Notes under the pieces: generated by a model
Told to the model about the DNA's origin: nothing
The model's input: the letters and a program-made list of their open reading frames with translations, nothing else
Databases searched by the model: none
Position numbers and translations under genes: made by a program
From: Corinectria fuckeliana
Taxonomy: Eukaryota > Ascomycota > Sordariomycetes > Hypocreales > Nectriaceae
Direction: 5' to 3'
Length of the DNA: 64,000 bases
Assembly (NCBI GenBank): GCA_019137255.1
Contig: WPDH01000074.1
Coordinates: 310,001 to 374,000, forward strand
Shown here: piece after piece, positions 1-11,530 of the stretch
Position numbering within the stretch: the stretch's first letter is position 1
How the letters are laid out: the number at the start of each line of letters is the position of its first letter

Positions 1-358
1 GGGCAATATGCGTGGCGATGCTAGCGAGCACAGTAAGCCTCCATGTCACGGGCTTGGGCATCTTTGAGTAACAGCGATAATGCTTTCGTGGTGCGAGTGG
101 CATGAGATTACAAGTCCCGGTCGAATCGTCCGAGGACAAAACGCAAGCCTCTTTCGCAACACCTACTATCACGTCAGTTGCAGCGACATGCTTCTCCTTC
201 TCGTTTGTTTCTGGACGTGGGAGGCAATGGGCAATGGGAAGAGTCAAAGAGATATTAACACTATGCATGTCCCTAGAGTCAAGGAGGGACTGACACCCTG
301 GAACAAATCCCTAAAGAGATGATGGACTGAACCTCAGCGGTAGTGGCTCGACAAGCTA
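1..358. other. Window edge, no gene seen
   Basis: I see no convincing coding frame or RNA gene here. The last bases (about 344-358) read in frame into the reverse-transcriptase fossil that follows, so the relic probably starts in this stretch. Confidence 0.4.
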
Positions 359-649
359 GTGAGAGAGGGTATTGAGTCTGGCATGTTTAAGTACACCACA
401 GTGGCAAACAGGACATTGTCTAACTGGGCCGCTGAACCTATTCTTGTGTCCAAGGACCCTACCGACGTCTAGGCTGAGTACCGACTTACAGTCAACTATT
501 CCCACGTGGAGGAGGACCTGCCTAGATGCAGCATTCCATTGTTGGCTGAATTGCATGACCACCTCTCAGACCCGCGAGTGGGAGCATACGGTTGCTTTGA
601 CGTGAAGCATGCCTACTGGTCTATATCACTGAGTCAAGTCACTACTTAA
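359..649 (+). pseudogene. Reverse transcriptase fragment of a fossil LTR retroelement
   Basis: One frame gives about 96 codons with the look of a Ty3/gypsy-type reverse transcriptase N-terminal half. It has a lead-in similar to LVREGIESGMF, a WAAEPILVSKD block, an EYRLTVNYSHV block and a FDVKHAYWSISL block, the last being the usual site of the first catalytic Asp. The frame carries an in-frame TAG at 470-472 and ends at TAA (647-649), before the palm YxDD motif would appear. The rest of pol, gag and LTRs are not recognisable nearby. Base composition is ordinary, unlike the AT-rich block at 24-35 kb, so this is a different, lightly mutated relic. Assignment to Ty3/gypsy rests on motif memory only. 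Confidence 0.6.
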
Positions 650-1728
650 GGAGCTTGAGAGGATGCCTGTGTGTGGGTGCGCAACCGTGTTAAAGAACAC
701 AGACTACGTCAAGCAAAGGGGCCTAGAGGATATAAAAGGCTTACTTGAGTATAGTCCTAACTCCTACTATGTATTTGCTATTAAATCAGCAGCTGTCATG
801 CCCTGGCTTTAGCTTGTGGGTCAGGCACAACATTGTCTTGTCGCCGCTTCCTTTCGTTCCTAGACAACCTTGAAAGCTGTTGGTGTTGACGGGGTGGGAG
901 CAGGGTGGCCCGGTCGATGTCGATGTGCGCTGTGGATATACTCATTCTGGTTCTACTACGCGCTTCCGACTTAACATGACGAATCCCACGGATCCCAACT
1001 ATTCCATGTTCTGGAAGTGCCATCCGAGCGCTACCGGACCATGGTGGATCTGTCCTTTTTTGCGGGGTGAGATATCTGATGTGTTCTTCGTATTGAGTAC
1101 TCGCAGCAATCTATTAGTATTATCTAGTATTGCGGGCGTTCGCTGCGGGGTTGGATTGGAAGGGCGTCATGTAGGTAGGGCGTAGGGCGCGTCCACGAAT
1201 GGAGCGTGCTGTGCTACTCTGAGTGCCAGCAGCTTCTATAGTGAAGTTGAAAACTCGGTGAAGAGCATAATGAGTGGTAGCACGAGCAACTCTGGCGCTT
1301 ATCAAACAATGGCTTGTACGTAACACTTCGCCATCAAACGGGATGCCAGGAGGAATGTAGATGGTGGGTGACGTCCAAACATAGGGTAGCTTCAATGCCG
1401 GCGATGACAAGGATACTGCCGGCTATGGTCGGGTCGGAGCATAGCTCCGGCACCGGCTTGGTCGTTATCGGCGCCGGGAGGACGGCGCTTAATAAAGCAA
1501 CCACCATCTCTAAAACAACCGTATCTCTATCCTCTCCCTCAACCCACCCGGCAAGTTGATGAACCAGGGTCGTCCGCGTGACTTGCTACGAGGCCAGAGG
1601 ACCCTGCATACTTAGATCGTAATATACCCATCCCATCTCTTGTTCATTGTCGAAACCACCTTCGTTCAAGTCAACTCTCCCTCGCTGCCAACCGCCACTC
1701 CCATCACTCTGTTGATCACGACGGCACT
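650..1728. other. Intergenic, upstream of the aminotransferase
   Basis: No gene recognised. A TATA-like stretch (gatataaaagg, near 727) follows the RT relic and could belong to decayed retroelement DNA, but I cannot show an LTR. The bases just before 1729 are pyrimidine-rich, as expected of a fungal 5' leader. Confidence 0.35.
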
Positions 1729-3606
1729 ATGTTCCAAGCTATGAAGGCGGCTCGGCTTCGGCCGGTCATCCGCCATGGCCACATGCTCCACACCAAGTCT
1801 CGCCTCCTACAGAGTGCCGAGATATCTCCATTTGCTCAAGCAGCGCATTTCGATAAGAGTCAAGGTGTCACGGCCATTGAAGAGATCAAAGCGAGGCGGG
1901 TGAGGGCAGGGAAACTCGTGGCTGGAGTCGCCGCCGCATCTGATAGTGATATGTTCAAGGGATCGGTAAGTTGCGATAGTTCGGGTTTCATGTGACTGTC
2001 CGCCAGACTTACACGCCTACTTCAAAGACCGAGGGCAAGCCCAGTGCGAAGGATTGGGACAGTATGTATCGAATCTAGGGCACCCAATAGCGCAGCGACT
2101 AACAAGGGTTGCCAGGCCACTTGAGTTACGAAAGCAGAATCCGAGGGCCATGCACCCTGAAGCAAGCTGCGCGGCACATGAAGAAACCTGGGCTCATCTC
2201 CCTCGGCGGCGGCCTCCCCTCGAGCGAGGTGTTCCCCTTCGCTGAGCTCGAGTTCAAGGTCCCCGTGTCTCCAAACTTCTCCGAGAAGGAGACGGCCGAG
2301 TCTGGACAGACGGTCAAGATTGGCAAGTATGATGTCCGCGACCGCGACGGCACCTATGACCTCTCAATCGCTCTCAACTATGGCCAAGCTACGGGCTCTC
2401 CCCAAATGCTACGTTACCTGACAGAGCATACCGAGATCGTCTACAACCCCCCGTATGCGGACTGGCAGGTCTGCCAAACTATTGGTAGCACCGGTGCCTT
2501 GGAGGAGGCGTTGCGCATGTTCTGCGACAAGGACCGTGGCGACTCCGTCCTGACCGAGGCTTTCAGCTTCTCAACAGCCCTGGAGACGATTACGCCCTTG
2601 GGCGTTAAGACTTTCGGAGTCGCGATTGACGACCAAGGCCTCATCCCGGAGGCAATGGACGAGCTTCTGACCAACTGGGACGCCGACGCTCGTGGCGCTC
2701 GGAAACCTCACCTTCTGTACACGGTGCCCTCAGGGCAGAACCCGACAGGAGCAACGCAGGGAACCGAGCGCCGAAAGGCTCTGTACAGCGTGGCGCAGAA
2801 GCACGACCTGTACATTATCGAGGACGAGCCCTACTACTTTCTCCAGATGCAGCCCTACGCCGGCCGCAACCAGCCGGACGTGCCGCCGCCGAAGACGGTT
2901 GACGACTTTGTGTCGTCCCTGATTCCTTCGTATCTGAGCATGGATGTCGACGGGCGCGTTATGCGTATGGACTCCTTCTCCAAGGTCCTCGTGCCGGGCT
3001 CACGGCTAGGATGGATTACTGCTTCAGCGCAAATCATCGAGCGTTACGTCCGTCATGCCGAGGTTGCCAGCCAAGGGCCAAGCGGCTTCTCCCAGCTTAT
3101 CCTGTACAAGCTCCTCGACGAGACGTGGGGCCACGAAGGCTACTTGCGCTGGCTCATGAACCTGCGTCTCGAATATACGAAGAAGCGCGATGCTCTATTG
3201 TCGGCCTGCGAGGATCACCTGCCTCGCGATCTTGTGACCTGGGAACCCCCTGCAGCGGGCATGTTTGTAAGTCAAGGGCTATATCCAGATACCATGAGCC
3301 CTCCCCCCCCCTCTTACGAAGCTTGGGTTTGGCTGACATCGCATCTAGATGTGGCTTCACGTCGACCACAGCCAGCACCCGCACGTCGCGGAACGCAGCA
3401 TCGTGGACATTGAACAGGAGATCTTCGACTCGTGCATCGAAAGCGGCGTGTTAGTTGCCCGGGGATCTTGGTTTCTTACAGAAAAGGACAAGGCGCTCCC
3501 TGGATTATTCTTCCGGGCTACCTACGCCTCAGCGTCGCCTGAGAATATGAACAAAGCTATCGAGCGATTCGGCAACGCAGTGAGGAAGAGCTTCGGGCGA
3601 CTGTGA
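1729..3606 (+). CDS. Aromatic amino acid aminotransferase (Aro8-like, PLP-dependent)
   Basis: Predicted fold-type I aminotransferase, expected to move the amino group between aromatic amino acids (and possibly 2-aminoadipate or kynurenine) and 2-oxo acids. Four exons: 1729-1965, 2028-2061, 2116-3266 and 3349-3606. Introns of 62, 54 and 82 nt keep the frame and give 559 aa, the usual size of fungal Aro8 proteins. Visible signatures are an LISLGGGLPSSE segment after an N-terminal extension, PSGQNPTG (substrate/PLP region), IEDEPYYFLQ, and SFSKVLVPGSRLGW with the likely PLP-binding lysine at residue 380. The C-terminal exon has RATYASASPENM, where the Arg is probably the carboxylate binder. The start is the first ATG of the frame; the stretch ISPFAQAAHFDKSQGVTAIE is typical of the family. 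It ends 230 bp from a convergent P450 gene. Exact substrate is not decided by sequence. Confidence 0.9.
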
Positions 3607-3836
3607 ATCCAATGCGATCTATATGTTAGCAGAAACGTGGTGGTTTGACGGTTGCATCATTGTTTGGATGGCCTCTAATATGTATTGCAAATGGAGCGGA
3701 CAGGTGGAAAACGAAACTAGGGATATTCCCTTTTCACGTGGTCTAAGAAGATAGTAGAAATAGGACCTATCAAACTGGATATTGGGATTCCTCGGGGTTT
3801 CATACATATTGTTGTTGTCCTGTACTATGCATCCGC

Positions 3837-5558
3837 CTAAGCCTCCCAGAAGGCCACCCGCACTCCTTGGCCCGGCGACAGCACAATATCCGCCTTGAGC
3901 AAGGGGTTCCCGCCGTCAACCTCGTGCATGTAGCTCGCCACCTTCTCGTACCGCTGGAACATGCGACACAGGACGTAGCTCATCTCCGTCAGCGCAAACT
4001 GCTGCCCGATGCAGATGCGCGGGCCGGCGTTGAACGGGATGTACTCGTGCGGCTGCGGGTGCCAGTGCTCCCACCGCCCCGGGCTGAAGACGTCCGGGTC
4101 CGCGAACCTGTCCGACACCGGCGGGTACAGGTCCGCGCGGCGCTGCATCACCAGCGTCGAGTACGCGACCGGCGTGTCCTTGAGCACCGGCAGCGGCTCC
4201 GTGCCGTCCGGACCGCCGCCGCGCGGGAGCGTCGTGTCCCGGAGCGCGAGGCGCACGTTGAACGGCACCGCCGGGTACAGCCGCAGCGCCTCGTTGAGGA
4301 CGGCCTTGAGGTACGGCATGTTCTTGAGGTCCTCGTACGCCGGCGCGCGGGACGGCCCCACGGTCGCGAGGAGCTCGGCGCGCAGCTTGGCAACGGCCCC
4401 CGGGTGGCGGCTCAGTTCGTAGAGGGCCCATGAGAGCGTGCAGGCGGTGGTGTCGCGGCCGGCGATGAGGACGCTCATGATCTGGTCGCGCAGGACGGTG
4501 CGGTCCCGCGTGAAGCCGGCGAGGGCATGCAGGAACGTGTAGCTGCGGTCGTCCTTGGACTTGAGGGCCAGCTCCTCGGGGCTCATCCGCAGGGCGCGCT
4601 CGATGTAGAAGTTGATGAAGCGGTGGACCACCTTGAGGTTGCGGCAGAAGGCGAACTTGGGGTATAGGGGCCGCGCCTTGGATGTCCTGGCGATGATGTT
4701 TTGGATGCGCTGGACTTCGTTGAATGCTTCCGCGAACTCGTTGACAGGGGTTCTATACCGCCGTAAGTATGCAACGGGTTCTGCAATATATATGGGATGC
4801 AGATGCAGAGTAGGATACTCACGTGAGAGACTTGACGTCGAATCCGAGAAGGAACTCAGTCGCCACGTCGAGCGTGTAGCGGAATAGCAAGCCGCTGACA
4901 TCCACCACCTTACCATTGACGCGACCCATGTCGACCTTTTGACTCTCACCCTCCAGCGGCCCGCCATTCGCAATGGCGCGGAAGAAGGTCTCCATGTGTG
5001 ACTCGAAGCAGTGCAAGTCGCTGACGCGGTCGCGGGTGAACTGAGGCCGGATGAGCTGGCGGCTGGCGTGCCACTGGCGGCCGTCGGTGGTGAAGATGCC
5101 GTCGCCGAGAAAGTCCTTCCACTCGGCGTGGAAGGGCTCCCCCTTGCCGTAGTCGCCGAACTGCGTGGCCAGGATGGCCTTGAGGTTGGCCGGGTCGGCG
5201 GTGAAGACGATGCGCGTGTTGAGGACGCGGACTTCGGAGGTCCAGGCGTGGACGGGGCCGAAGAGGGAGCTGCGCCAGAACTCGAGGTTTTGGTGTTTGA
5301 CCGTGGCGAGGATGGTTTTGTAGAGGTGGTCGAGGCCTGTGGGAAGCAAGTGAGTCTGGAAGGCCAGCGTAGGCTTGTAGACGAGGACTTACCGAGGGGA
5401 AAATACGTCTTCAGGCTTAGGCCATAGTTTCCGAGACGTTTTATGCGTCGGTGCTCGTCTATTCGGGAGGCAACATGCCAGATGAAGCAGAAGGAGATGA
5501 TGATCTCGAAGATGGTCTTCAGGGAGACTTGCTCCAGGATGGCTTCGACGAGGCCCAT
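3837..5558 (-). CDS. Cytochrome P450, CYP52-like
   Basis: Microsomal P450 monooxygenase resembling the fungal CYP52 group, whose studied members hydroxylate n-alkanes and fatty acids at the terminal carbon; the substrate here is inferred. Exons in reading order are 5393-5558, 4823-5336 and 3837-4752, with introns of 56 and 70 nt, giving 531 aa. The N-terminus has a hydrophobic anchor (about residues 8-30). The I-helix motif AGRDTTA begins near residue 324, the K-helix ExxR is EALR in NEALRLYP, and the haem loop PFNAGPRICIG places the ligand cysteine at residue 474. All core residues are present, so it looks intact. An in-frame region upstream of 5558 is open but the ATG at 5558 gives the normal N-terminus. 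The gene is convergent with the aminotransferase, with only 230 bp between the stops. Confidence 0.9.
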   Translation of the reverse strand: MGLVEAILEQVSLKTIFEIIISFCFIWHVASRIDEHRRIKRLGNYGLSLKTYFPLGKSSSTSLRWPSRLTCFPQASTTSTKPSSPRSNTKTSSSGAAPSSAPSTPGPPKSASSTRASSSPPTRPTSRPSWPRSSATTARGSPSTPSGRTFSATASSPPTAASGTPAASSSGLSSPATASATCTASSHTWRPSSAPLRMAGRWRVRVKRSTWVASMVRWWMSAACYSATRSTWRLSSFSDSTSSLSREYPTLHLHPIYIAEPVAYLRRYRTPVNEFAEAFNEVQRIQNIIARTSKARPLYPKFAFCRNLKVVHRFINFYIERALRMSPEELALKSKDDRSYTFLHALAGFTRDRTVLRDQIMSVLIAGRDTTACTLSWALYELSRHPGAVAKLRAELLATVGPSRAPAYEDLKNMPYLKAVLNEALRLYPAVPFNVRLALRDTTLPRGGGPDGTEPLPVLKDTPVAYSTLVMQRRADLYPPVSDRFADPDVFSPGRWEHWHPQPHEYIPFNAGPRICIGQQFALTEMSYVLCRMFQRYEKVASYMHEVDGGNPLLKADIVLSPGQGVRVAFWEA

Positions 5559-7093
5559 TGTGGGCGCTAGTAGGCAAAGAGTAGAGAAAGTTAGGGATAG
5601 AAAGCAACAAGAGGATACTATTAATAAGGCTTTCAGAAGTACGGTTGTCGAATAAGGTAGGGCTTGTCTTATTGACTCGAGGTCCAATCCAGGGACGCTG
5701 TATACACCGTGTAAGTCGTCAACTTGGGCACAAGACACGACAGCCACGCAACATGTAGAGTCAACAAAGAGGCACCACGCTCGACGATATAAGCCTCCCT
5801 GGTATTCCCGCACCTTTGGACACAAGATACATCCAAGCTTAGCTACCTATGTGTTACAACATGTCACGGCCTCGGCCCCACCGACCAGCAACACGTCGCC
5901 CCTCCCCTGAACTAAGACGGAGGCACAAGGATGAGCCGACTGCCCGTCTGAGACGCTGCAGAACGCAAGTATGTCGGGTAGCGGTGGCAGTTGGCAAGCG
6001 CCACTTTCAGATGCCTTTGTGGTGGTTGTTCATGATTGCCGAGGCGCAAAGGGGCTATCGTTTGTGGGGGAACGAGACAGGGATGCGGGAGGGTGTGGAG
6101 GGTTTGAGGATTAGGTAGATAGATTAATCGCGGGGTAATGGGGCATCTTTCTCGGGGATGAGTTGCGTCGTGGTGTAACTGCGCCTGCTGAGAGGGAGTG
6201 ACGTTGTTGTGCTGTCGTGTAAGAGGAAAGTGTTCTATATTTGAAGTTGGAAATCCAACATGATACGCTCAAGAGCCGCGTTCCAGTCCGTCGGGTAAGC
6301 GCTGCAAGCCGCGAGGTCGGGGGAGTAAGCAAGCATCTTCGAGTCGAGAAACAACTCGTGAATAAACGGACCCGAGCCCTAGAGACTGTAGTCAACGCAC
6401 CGAGGCCGGGTCGACGAGCAGGATACCCAAAAGGGCAAAGCTTTCTGTAGCTCTCCCCCCTCACGGCTCTCCTCCAGTTCCCAACACCCCCTTACGAATA
6501 CCTACCCTCCATGTGCGCCTTGTGGGGAAGGGCAAACAGCTTTGGTGATCAGACCACACGTCCCACGTCCCGAGCGAATCAACCCTCGACCTTCCCCGGG
6601 TTCGCGGCATCTGCTAGTTAACTTAGAACAGTACTTAGTGCAACCAACTCCCACCTCGGCCGTCACATGCCGGATCTGTCGCTACCGACCCCGGAGCGCC
6701 GCGGAACTCCAGCAAATCGTCGATGGGCGAAATCCCGTCCCGCCCAGAGCCTAGTGCTATCCAACCAACACCCGTAACGGCTTCAGATGGCACATGACCG
6801 GCCCCACGGCCTAACTCGTGGCTCCGTCCGGGGTAGTGTTAAGGAGTACCCACTTTCTCGGCGCCGTTGGGCCCCGTCCGGGTCCCGCTCGCCCCGTTCC
6901 GCATCGTCCCGGTTACTATACGTACCTCTGAAACTACGACTCTGAAACCTAAAACACTCGATCAAGTCATCGAAACTGGTACTTGAATGAATAGATGGAA
7001 AGGTTCGATTCAACTGTCGGTTCTAACCGAAAAATGCTGGTTATGTACGGATGAAGACAAATCAACAACTGGGCGAGAACCCGCGCGGTTATC
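5559..7093. other. Intergenic between P450 and hexosaminidase
   Basis: This contains the P450 promoter side and the 3' side of the hexosaminidase. Several short open frames exist but none shows a domain, consistent codon use or splice structure. I see no gene here. Confidence 0.5.
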
Positions 7094-8982
7094 TTAAGAG
7101 TAGACCTGCGCGCACTCCTCCGCATCGCCTTGCGTGCAGAATATCATCTGCACCGGCGAAGCGCGCACGCCTCGCGCCACCATGCGCTCGCGCATCTCCG
7201 CCAGCCGCGGCGCCGCATCGTACTGCGACCGGTTCTGGCCTGCCGCATCCTGCCGTCCCGACCAGAGCACCTCGCCGGCCGCGCTGGCCCTTGGCCACAC
7301 CAGTGTGTCCAGGTTAACGGCATCGATTGTCTCAGTCCAGACGCCGAGCTCGCCGCCAAGGACTCGCTTTGCAGCCTCCTTGGACAGCCCGGCGACGGGG
7401 TCGTGCGAGTACACGAGCCTCCAGCTCTTGGCGGGGCCGCACCAGTCGCTGAAGGGGTAGAAGGACTGGAAGGCTTCGCCGTTGTCGAAGTTGAGCCACT
7501 GGCCGCGTCCACAATCGAGGTACTGTCATTATGCTTCGTTAGCCGCGTGGTTCACTAGAGTAAGCAGGCAGCGGAGTGACTTACCCAGAAGTTGTAGTCA
7601 CTGTCAATGACCTTGTGGCCAGCCTCGGCTAGGTCCTTGACGGCAGTTCCGCCCAACCACGACTGAACGACAACGTCGTCGCCGAGAGTCATGTTCCACT
7701 GGGTGATCATCTCCTCCCACACGAATGGGGTCAAGCCGGCGTCGCGGACCTTACCGTGAGCGTAGTCGATGAACTTCTGCAAGAGAGGGGTCAGGACCTC
7801 GGTGTCGTTGGATCGGATGCCAGGATCCAGCACTGAGTCGTTCTTGTTAAGCTCGTCTCCACCGGTGTGGAAGTAGGCCGTGTAGGGCGCGATGCGTGGC
7901 AAGAGATCTTCAAAAAGGGTGTCGAGGAAATCGTACACGTCGGAGCTGTTCATGCGGAACGCGCCGCAAGGGGGTTCGGCACACCACCACTGGTAGGGCT
8001 TCTCGTTGTAAGCAACAATGAGGTCCTTGTACGCCAGCTCGACGACACCGATGTGACCGGGCATGTCAATCTCCATGATGACCTCGACGCCGCGGTGGAC
8101 GCCGTACTCGTAGATGCCCTTGACATCTTCGGGCGAGTACGAGAGACCCTTGCGATACGCGCCCTTCTCGGCCAGCTTAGGCAGGGCAGGGATCTCAAGG
8201 GGCCAGGACTGAGAGTCGGTGATGTGAAGGTGGAGGCGGTTCATCTTGTTCCAGGCCATGGCGTCGATGGTGCGCTTGATGTCCTCGACCTCGAACCACG
8301 AGCGAGCAACGTCGAGCAGGATGCCGCGGTGGGGATACTCGGGCTTGTCTTCGATCGAGACCGGGGCATGAGGCGTGTACCAGAAGGTGCCAGAGCTGTG
8401 CTTGAAGAAGAGCTGGAGGAACGACTCGAGGGCGTGGAGGCAGCCGGTGGACGACTTGGCCTTGATGACGGCCTTGCCATCCTCCGAGAGGGTGAGCGAG
8501 TACGACTCGTCTACTTCGCCGGCGAGGGGCTTGAAGACGCTCTCGTCGTCCTTCTCGGTCTGGGTGATCTGGATCGATTTGATCCACGTCTTCTTCGCCG
8601 CAACGTCGGGCTCATAGTCCGAGTTGCGCTCGCGGAGCTTCCATGGAACAAAGTTGTCCTGGAAAATGGCCTGGAAGGCACGCGACACGCCGGCCTGGAC
8701 GATTTCCTTGCTGCTGAAGTCGGAGCCGGAGCTGGGGGAGTAGCCGTACGTGTAGGAAATCTGCGGATCATCAAACAAGGTCTTAGCATCGTGCATCACA
8801 GCATCGTCCGCAACGGCACCAGGGAGGATCCAGCGTACCGGATGTCCGTTGTAGGTAACTTGGAGGGTCTCGTCGATGAAGAGGACTTTCTCTCCAGTGG
8901 AAATCTTCTGGGGGACGGGCCACAGCGCGTTGGCGGGGCTGAGGGCGAGGGCCGCCACGGCGAGGAGAGGCTTGGACCACAT
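7094..8982 (-). CDS. Secreted beta-N-acetylhexosaminidase (GH20)
   Basis: Glycoside hydrolase family 20 enzyme that removes terminal N-acetylglucosamine, mainly from chitin oligomers. Two exons in reading order: 7585-8982 and 7094-7522, separated by a 62-nt intron, give 608 aa. Residues 1 to about 19 form a signal peptide (hydrophobic core LLAVAALALSPANA), followed by LWPVPQ, the common mature start. A GH20b-like N-terminal domain leads into the barrel (RGILLDVARSWF, NKMNRLHLHITDSQSWPLE). The catalytic Asp-Glu pair sits in FHTGGDELN at residues 376-377. The C-terminal exon carries VWPRASAAGEVLWSG, expected in the substrate pocket. Everything expected of an active extracellular enzyme is present. 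The promoter lies in the long intergenic stretch upstream of 8982. Confidence 0.93.
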
Positions 8983-11530
8983 GGCGAAGCACTGGCGAGA
9001 GCACGGACAGGGACCGGCCGGAGCTCTAGATAATTAGGGGGAGGGTACGGAGTACCAGTGGACGGAAAGGGGAGTACTGGTAGAGGGAGGGAGAGGCGAC
9101 CGGCTATAAATGGGAATCCAAGAAGCCTAGTCAGAGTCCCAACGCGGCGGATGCGGCACGGGGAGTCGAGTTAATAAATAGACCCAAGGCCTGGGCAGCG
9201 TGTTTGGGATCAGGCTGGCAGCTGGCGGATGGTTTTTGGGACTCCTCCTCGTATGGATGCCGTCAGATTTATTAGACTAGATAGTTAGATGACTGGTAGG
9301 AATCCATGCAAGGGCCCAAGCCACGGGATTTCTGATTCTCGGGGAGGATCCCCAATTGCCAAAGGTTGGGATCTGCAAGGAGCTAGAAACCCAATTGCGC
9401 AAGGTACCTAGGCCTACTACTATGTATGCACAGGAGGTGTTTGTGTGTGTGAATGCAATGTGATTGAGACGACGTAGGACAAGACGGACGGCGAGTCGCG
9501 CAACGTTACGTTACACGTCCAGCGAGAGAGGAGGGCGACGGGCTGCTTTGGATCTGCGCTGGGCTGCGCTTGGCTGGCTGCATGAAGACGTGGTGTGCCT
9601 CGTTCTAGACTGCCAACCACCTCTTTCTTGTTGGTGCACATAGTAGGTCTCATGTTTTGCTGGTCTGCTGCCTCCATGTTGACTCCGACTCCAGGAGGCT
9701 CGTTGACCGGGATGGTGCAGGGGACGGGAAATGTCAGGCCTGATGCCGGGGTGAGGCGAAAGACTCTGAAAGAAGGGGGCTTCTTGCTCGTATGTACATA
9801 GTAGGGCTTGCAGGGCGTGCAGGGGGTAGCTCTGGTGGCTTGAGGAGGGTCTCAGCCCGGTGCTATAATTGTGACGGATGGGTTGGAGGCTGGAGGCTGG
9901 AGGCTGGGGCTTGCGCGCCATGTCCAACTAGTAATAATAATAGCCGGGCTTGCAGGACGGGAAGTGTACATGGTAAAGGTTGAAACAAACTGGTTGGCAG
10001 TCCGCCAAGCCAAAGTCCCGAGTTTGCTTACCCGTTGGTTATTTGTACAGTATCAATTGCCGATAACCAAGTTGATTTCTGAGACAAGTTGTGAAGTTTG
10101 CAGCTTGCAGCGGGGGTGGTTCCGGACCCGCCACGGCCGACTTATTATTGATGCAGCCCGTCAGCAGCCCGACAACAAGAGGGCAAGATCATGGGTGCTG
10201 CTGATTTTATTTTCCTTGGAGGCTCGTGCCTAATTTCTTCATGCCTGATTTATTTCTGGTCAAGACCTATCTATGCCTGCTATTTAACCACCAGGGGTTT
10301 CTGATGACCTGATGCAGCGCAACTGTACCTTGAGTGAAGGACTAGGCACCATGCTTTTACAACTTAGCTTAAGCTTCATATTGTCATATTGGTGGCCTGC
10401 AGATAAATGAACAGCCGCCAAATAAAAAGGGGCAGCCAAAACTTTAGTACTACGTAAACCAAGGTACTTCCGTACGCGCAAATGTTAGAGAGCCCGCTAC
10501 ATACGAATACATACTAATTATGTCACGAACCTCCCCACTTGTCTGTCCCTCGCGAACGTGAAGGGACCCATGCCCCGTGCTTTGATGTTTTGCGGGGAAC
10601 GGAAGCCAGTCCAAGGAACTAATCCAAGTAATTACGAAGTACTTCGTATGTAGTACGAATACAGAGGACCTGCCGAGATGCGACGGAAGTATGGCTGCTT
10701 CGTTCACTTGGTCACTGACAGTACCTACGCCGAATACATGTACCGTACCTACACCGCTTCACGGCCTGTCCATGCTTTCAGGTCCAGGGCCGGCGTTCAT
10801 CCGGGCCACGTTGTTGCAAACGCAAACTAGCTTTGTGCTATGAATAGCTGCCCGGAGGTTTTATCAAACCCTTCCTCCCTTGGAATCTCCGTCAGTGCCC
10901 CAAGAACAAGGCTTTGTTGTGACGGTGGGCATTCGTTGTTCATCGCGGGCTGACTAATGTTCCCGTATCCACTCATCGGAATACTCGATTTTTCCGCCAC
11001 AGGATTCGCTCGTCACCGAGAATCTTCTGGCTTCTTTGAGCGGCCGAGTAAAGAGACTCCTCTTTGCGTCCGAACAATAGGAGCCCAAAAGGCGCCAACA
11101 GAAATCTAGCGGCCTTTATCGAGTATAAACAATCACATCCCTGCCGCGAATTACAAAGGCCGTTGAGCGCTAGACATCTTAAACCGTAGTCGCTGAGCAC
11201 AAAGTGCCCGTCACGTGACCCTTGCGACCCATTCTTCTTGACTTCTCCGTGACGCAGGCAGAGCTTTACCAACTCAACTTCAACCAACCCAAAGCTTGCT
11301 CCAATATCACCCCCCGTCAGACGACCCGCTATCTCGCAAACGCTGAGACTGCGCGATTCCATACACATAATCCTCGCTACACTGCGATCCACTTCATCTA
11401 TACGCGACGCGAATTGCTCCGGCTCAAAAACGCGTCTCTGAAAGCCTGAGTGTCGACGAGGCTCGCGGCGATACGATCCGCCACCTGAAGCCCACGACCC
11501 TTTCGCAAACCCTCCCTTCTCACCTTCAAG
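8983..11530. other. Divergent intergenic region without a recognised gene
   Basis: About 2.5 kb between the divergent hexosaminidase and Nab2-like genes, so both promoters lie here. I saw no coding frame with a domain or good splicing. A palindromic TACGAAGTACTTCGTA-like stretch occurs near 10635, and a small TAGGTACC-like motif lies near 9402. Confidence 0.5.

Noticed and set aside
3867..4433. 188-codon open frame antisense to the P450
   Set aside because: Arg/Val-rich shadow of the GC-rich P450 exon. The P450 motifs on the other strand explain the sequence.
1729..5558. Aminotransferase and P450 as a secondary-metabolism gene cluster
   Set aside because: They are only convergent neighbours. 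No synthase, transporter or pathway regulator lies nearby, and both families have primary roles.
7867..9033. 388-codon open frame antisense to the hexosaminidase
   Set aside because: A long antisense shadow produced by third-position GC bias. The GH20 motifs are on the minus strand.
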